A stretch of DNA of 64,000 nt from Buddleja alternifolia (lineage: Eukaryota; Streptophyta; Magnoliopsida; Lamiales; Scrophulariaceae): the NCBI GenBank assembly GCA_019426215.1, contig CM033394.1, forward strand, positions 11,056,195-11,120,194, given 5' to 3'. The notes beneath the pieces were generated by a model that worked only from the letters and a program-made list of their open reading frames with translations, was not told the DNA's origin and searched no databases. Made by a program: the position numbers and the translations under genes. Positions 59,290 through 64,000 of the stretch are shown here, one piece after another. Each line of letters starts with the position of its first letter. The stretch's first letter is position 1.

Positions 59290-60522
59290 TTTCTGTTAGA
59301 TTAGTTGTGATTTTGGATTGATGCAGAGAGCATTTTGTTGTTTCTAGGGAAAGAGAGAGAGAGAGAGAAGAGAGAGAGTGGGTGTGAAGTGTTGAAGGAA
59401 AAATGGTGGGGAGAAGAGTTTAATATAAGGTGAAGAGTTAAAAGGAAGTATACTTCTTCTTCTTCTTCCATACTAACTTGGGATTACCAATCCTTTATTT
59501 ATGTGTACAATATAGTGTAGTCTGTACCTACTAAAAGAATTATGAGGTTTTATTCCATATTAATTAAATAGCAACCTTTGTTTTTATTAAATTAAATTCC
59601 ATTATGTTAGTATTGCTATTTTATTTATTGTTGTTGGTGTTGACATTTAATAATAATAATAATACAGTATCTTAAATAGCAACCCTATTTTTTTACCAAT
59701 ACTATTATGTCATTACACTATTTTATTTATCACTGTTTTTGTTGTCTTGTTGACATGGTCTAGCAGCCTGATATTGATTTCATTATGTGACTATAGCTAT
59801 TCTATTCTATTTATTTTATTTTATTTTTAATTTCTCACGGTCTTAACCCTTTGGGCCAAATTAATGATCCTCGAGCCAAAACATCAACAGAAAGTCTGGG
59901 ACTAACTTTTTCAAGGAGACTTTTTTCTATACCTAAGGCACTCGAGACCTCTAGTTAACAAAATTGAGACATATACCACTTTTGCCAACTCTCTTTCGTT
60001 ACTATATTATTTATTGCTATGTTGTTATTGACATTATTGTGGCTATCAATTATTATTATTATTTATTGCTTTGTTCACTTTTACGTTATAGTTTTGACTC
60101 TAGACTTTTAACAAGAAAAATATTTAAAAAATATTTATTTACTCAAAATGATATAAGTAAGTCATTTATTTCCTTTTATCAAAAAAATGTCATTACTTCT
60201 TGATGTTTTAGGGAATATTTGGAAACTCATTCCAAATGAACTTATGGTGGTAGAATTCCAATTGTAAAAGTGCTACTTATTTCGTAATTAAATGGTTAAG
60301 GACTTTTGGAATAAGTCGCATTTTCAAAAGTCTATTTTGAAGAAGTGCGTATTTGTGAGTTCGACTTTTACACACCTATAATTTGAAATATTTCATTTAC
60401 ACACCTATAATTTGAAAAGCATTACAAATACAACCAAATGGTATAAATGTTTCAAAAATTAGGGTTTATATTAATTAGGGGCATTTTTGGAAGTTCACAA
60501 AAAAATTTAACGACGATGTACA
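59290..60522. other. IQD upstream region and intergenic
   Basis: Directly upstream of the IQD ATG (read on -) is a CT/GA run at 59351-59378 (AAGAGAGAGAGAGAGAGAAG on +). In plants such GA tracts in 5' leaders are bound by BPC-type factors, a possible regulatory role here. Beyond it the sequence is AT-rich. ACACACCTATAATTTGAAA is duplicated at about 60370 and 60400. GTACA (60518-60522) is the flank of the next element. Confidence 0.5.
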
Positions 60523-62148
60523 TGTTTGTGTTATGTCCTCAAATGTTATAGAGAATAGAATCATCGGGGATCATTTGTAATTAAACAATTAATTTTAATA
60601 AAAAGCGTTTTATGTTTTCTTATAGGCATTTGTAAGGTTGTATAAACAACGTTTAGTCCTTGATACTAAGGCGAATCTTCTACTCTCTATAGGTTAGGGA
60701 GAATGGCACTAGAAGATTTTGATCCTTAATATCTAAATTGGTTCGCAAGTCGAAAAGAGTATTGACTGGACATCGATACTAGATAGAGACTTGTATGACA
60801 TAATTTTTGACATGGGAAGTGCCAATCGAACACTATGTGTAAGTTGGTGGGAACTTGTGTCATAGACACATTAGTGGGATCGATGAGTTCGAACATGACT
60901 TGCATCGGTTCTGTCACATGAGTTTCACTCTATGCCAGTCAATGACAAAAACTGAGAAGTTGTGATAGGTTCGCATGAACCTTAGACCTGAGTAATCACG
61001 CTGAAGATGTGTTTGTGACATCAAGTCTGTCATTAGAGTAGTTAGATTCAATTCACCCGTTGGGCTGGTTGACTTGAAGTGCAGCTTGATGGGCAAGTAG
61101 CAATGTTAACTGATTAGCAAAATGAAATTTATTCTCTCATAAGTGAATGAGCAAATATCCTATGCCGTCATGAATGAGTGAGGTCAAAAGTCTTTGACCA
61201 AAACATTGGAGATACTTATGTTGGACATAAGAGTATACTCAGTGACCTCGACTCATTGTGATCTATACATATGGTCAAGTATAGTGAATTTGACTGCACC
61301 ATGACTCTCACTTGACTGGGGTATAAGAATAATGGGTTTATACTCGTATGGTATTCAGAGCGTGAAAAGTTTGGAATGATTCTATTCATTCGTTCTCAAT
61401 TGGGTTATGATGTGGGTCACAAGACGGGTTACGTGATACCCATATCCTTTTGGTTTCCTCCCATTTCCCTTTTGAGGGGAACTTAAAGAGTCGCGCTTAA
61501 TGGAATCGCAAAGAAAAAATAATGGTTTAAGACTTGAGAGGTTTTTCGGTATTTGATACCGTAAATTAATTGGTCATTAGATGATCTTATTAATTGACTA
61601 TGTTAATGTGTTAATTAATTTCTTTGAGAAATTAATTATATAATTAACATGAGTTAATTAGTTATTTAATTATTTATTTATTGAATAAATAATATTAATT
61701 AAATAATTAATTAAAATAAATCAAGCAAGTGAACTAGCCACGAAGGGCCTTGTACACGCCTAAGTAGGCGTCCATCATGGATGCCTAGGGCTTGGTTTTG
61801 TGGGCTTAATTAATTCCCTTGTGTAGTATATATATTACCTGGTGAAATTAATTAAACCCTAGCCTCATAATTTACTTTCTCTCCAAGTCAAGAACTCCCA
61901 CCTCTCTCTCTCTCTAGCCATCCACCAAGGAGAAGAAGAAGGAGATTTTTTGCTTTGGATTCCGGCGTGATGATTTAGAGGCAGTGGCCAATTCGCTGCT
62001 TGGAATAGAAAATCAGAAGCTGGTTCAGAAATATGAAAAACACGTAAAAGGTACACAATTTTTAACATGGTTTGAATATGTTAAATCAGAGATGAAACCA
62101 GCATGGATATTTTTTATTCCGTTGCGTTTTTATCGTTAAAACCCAACA
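60523..62148 (+). repeat. 5' LTR of Angela-like copia 3
   Basis: 1626 bp, TGTTTGTGTTATGTCC...TAAAACCCAACA. It is the reverse complement counterpart of 11032-12661 and 20852-22483, with many small differences. It contains an AT-rich TTAATTAA-type stretch (61560-61710), as those copies do. Confidence 0.92.
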
Positions 62149-62346
62149 ATGATATCAGAGTCAATCTCTGATTTTTGTATTTAGCCAATTACGTGAATTA
62201 TGTGATTTTCGTGTTTTTTAAGCATGCTAAATATGGAGTTTTGATATGATTTAAAGCTTTGTTTTTTGTGTTTTTTCTTGGGTATTATTGCATGATAATA
62301 TGGTGAATCACAAAAACAAAACGGGTGAGAAAAATAGGGGCACGAA

Positions 62347-63471
62347 TAGGGGTCTAAACGAGTTGCCAAGCTCGAGCCTGAGCCTGTATACACGAGCTCG
62401 ACTTTGAGGAGCTCGCTCGACTTTGAGAAGCTTGAGCTCGTCGAGCTCATGGTTCGCAGTCGCGGTCGCGGTGGCTATCGCGGAGGTCACCGTTCCAGTT
62501 CCATTACACCGCCGCGGAACGGTCGCGGCCGTTCCGCAATTTTTTGGCTAAAATTACGTAAAAAAATTGAAATTTTTTTTTACAACTATTATACTATTTA
62601 AATTAGTGAATATAATCATAAAAGTCTATTATGCTAACATTTTTAAATTTTAATAGTATGTTATGTTACTTTTGAAACTTGAATTTAAGTATATATTAAA
62701 ACAAGAAATTAATAAAAGATTTCCACATATAAAGTATTATTATGGAAATCACAATTTAATAATATGCACAATTCTTGATTATAATCAATAATTGAGCTAG
62801 TTAGGGTGTAGGACCAATCCACCCAAAATCGTTGAATCAGGTGTAGGGTGGTACAAGATTTTGACCAACCAATAACTGAAGTTTTGGTCTTAGCAATAAT
62901 ATATTTTTTGTTCCCTGCTTTATGCAACTCCCGTTCCAGCCGCTCCGACTGAGATATCGGCGTGACCACCGCGATATCGGCGCGACGGCCGCGATATCAC
63001 CAATCCAGCTGCGATATCGCCGCTCCCCATCCGCCCCACAACTATCCCCGCGTTAGCTTGGAACGATGGAACGGGGATGGCCGTTCCCGTTCCGACGCGG
63101 CCGCGACGGCCGCGATCGCGCCGCGACAGTAAACCATGGTCGAGCTCGACTTTGAGGAGCTCGAGAGCCTGGCTCGCGAGCTCGAGCCTGAATTGGCTTT
63201 TGATATTTTATTAAATTATTAATATAATTAATATTATAAAAAAATAATTAATATTTATAATTAATATTATAAAAAGCTATTGACTATTGACATTAAAAAG
63301 AAATTATTAATATATATAATGAATATTTATAATATAAAAATAGATATGTATAAAAAGTCAAAAAGCTCGCAAGCTTTTCTTAGAGGGAAATAGGCTCGAG
63401 CTCGAGCTCAAGTCGAGCTCATTCGAGTCGAGCCAGCTAAGCTCGCGAGCCGGCTCGACTCAAGTTACACG
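62347..63471. mobile_element. hAT-type element in copia 3 leader
   Basis: The left end TAGGGGTCTAAACGAGTTGC is the same type as the hAT at 17706. The right end (CAAGTTACACG) is more changed. A perfect 9-bp direct repeat GGGCACGAA (62338-62346 and 63471-63479) flanks it and includes the 8-bp hAT duplication. Subterminal CTCGAGCTCGAG/GCTCGAGCCTG repeats fill 62365-62450 and 63137-63460. No transposase ORF. It carries a second small element (62451-63135). Confidence 0.83.
62451..63135. mobile_element. Small GC-ended element nested in the hAT
   Basis: The ends are inverted: GGTTCGCAGTCGCGG and, from the right, GGTTTACTGTCGCGG (12 of 15). Both subterminal regions are strongly GC-rich, with repeated GCGATATCGGCGCGAC and CGCGGTCGCGG motifs, while the 62550-62900 core is AT-rich. 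CATGG lies across both edges. 685 bp, no ORF of family type. Superfamily not assigned. Confidence 0.7.
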
Positions 63472-63796
63472 GGCACGAAACCCCCTCGTCATGTGGCCGC
63501 TGCGCACGCAGCAGCGTGGGTGACCACTTGGTCACCCGATGCCACAGCAGCTCGCCGTCGCACGGCCAGACCGTCAGACTCGACCAGAAACGGGTCGAGC
63601 TATTACGACGTGGGTCTATTTTTTAATAATGGGATTACACCGGCACGAAATCCCCTCGTCGTGTGGCCGCTGCGCACGCAGCAGCGTGTGGTCACCCGAT
63701 GCCACAGCAGCTCGCCGTCGCACGGCCAAACCGTCAAACCCGACCAAAAACGGGTCGAGCTATTACGACGTGGGTCTATTTTTTAATAATGGGATT
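63472..63796. repeat. Tandem duplication of ~155-170 bp
   Basis: Two units starting GGCACGAAA (63472 and 63642) share CCCCTCGTC, GTGGCCGCTGCGCACGCAGC, GATGCCACAGCAGCTCGCC and GAGCTATTACGACGTGGGTC. The first has an extra 11 bp (GGTGACCACTT). The GC-rich unit is part of the copia 3 leader. Confidence 0.9.
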
Positions 63797-64000
63797 TTGG
63801 ACTATTTTAATTATCCGAGTGGGTCAAAAGGATGATGACCCAGTTTTTTTAATTAAATAAGTCAAAATTGGTTTTATTAAAAATTGGACATTCGATAAGT
63901 TGGTTTTGGACCAAACTCGTTAAATTTAAATGAGCCAAAAGGATGGTGATTTAAGTTTGATGAAATCAAGTCCAAATAGTATTTATTGAATTATAGAAGA

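Larger units (their letters stand above)
60523..64000 (+). mobile_element. Angela-like copia 3, 5' part, cut by window edge
   Basis: A + strand relative of copia 1. It has a full 5' LTR (60523-62148), the primer site TGATATCAGAGTC (62150-62162, initiator-Met with two changes), and a leader homologous to that of copia 1: 62160-62330 matches the complement of 20640-20837, and 63790-64000 matches the complement of 17210-17420. The leader is interrupted by a hAT (62347-63471). Gag and pol would follow beyond 64000. Confidence 0.88.

Noticed and set aside
1..64000. CRISPR array, operon, bacterial insertion sequence or organelle insertion.
   Set aside because: There are no spaced direct repeats of the right type, and gene structure and transposons are those of a plant nucleus. 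I recognised no plastid or mitochondrial gene.

Overview
This is nuclear DNA from a flowering plant, probably a eudicot. The evidence is AT-rich sequence, intron-containing genes with GT-AG introns, plant-type Ty1/copia lineages (Tork-, Ale-, Angela- and SIRE-like), a chromodomain Ty3/gypsy element, hAT elements, MITEs and tRNA-derived SINEs. I do not name a species. Only two genes look like intact host genes. One is a rhomboid-like intramembrane protease on + (49407-53454, five exons). The other is an IQ67-domain calmodulin-binding protein on - (55170-59289, four exons). They converge, with their 3' ends about 1.7 kb apart.

Left part (1-8671). A MITE with long inverted ends lies at 778-1388. 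A tRNA-derived SINE, still flanked by a perfect 13-bp target duplication, is split by a 4.9-kb Tork-like copia element (2259-7179, -) with 442-bp LTRs.

Centre (8672-44911). I read this 36-kb block as one old Ale-like copia element (+). It has short LTRs (about 132 bp) and a perfect GATCC target duplication, and it has been swollen by nested insertions. In order it holds: 5' LTR, PBS and a broken gag; a gypsy-type LTR; an Angela-like copia on - (11032-22483), itself carrying a hAT that carries a 2.1-kb solo LTR (TSD TGATT); pieces of a second Angela-like element (10900-11031, 22484-24807, about 32640-35211) invaded by a chromodomain gypsy fragment and a plant-mobile-domain (PMD) gene; the host copia protease and integrase; two long foldback elements (36137-38591 and 38687-41263); host RT; a SIRE-like solo LTR; host RNase H; and the 3' LTR.

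Right part. Between the nest and the host genes are a MITE, a decayed LTR pair, a second SINE with a 14-bp target duplication and a naked poly(A) insertion. After the IQD gene, a third Angela-like element begins (60523 to beyond the window, +). Its 5' leader also carries a hAT, within a short distance of the homologous position used in the first Angela copy.

The most unusual items are the two foldback elements, whose ends contain runs of small hairpins, and the PMD gene, whose last intron acceptor splices in frame into gypsy protease sequence. No transposon ORF in the window is intact, so the mobile elements look inactive in protein terms.
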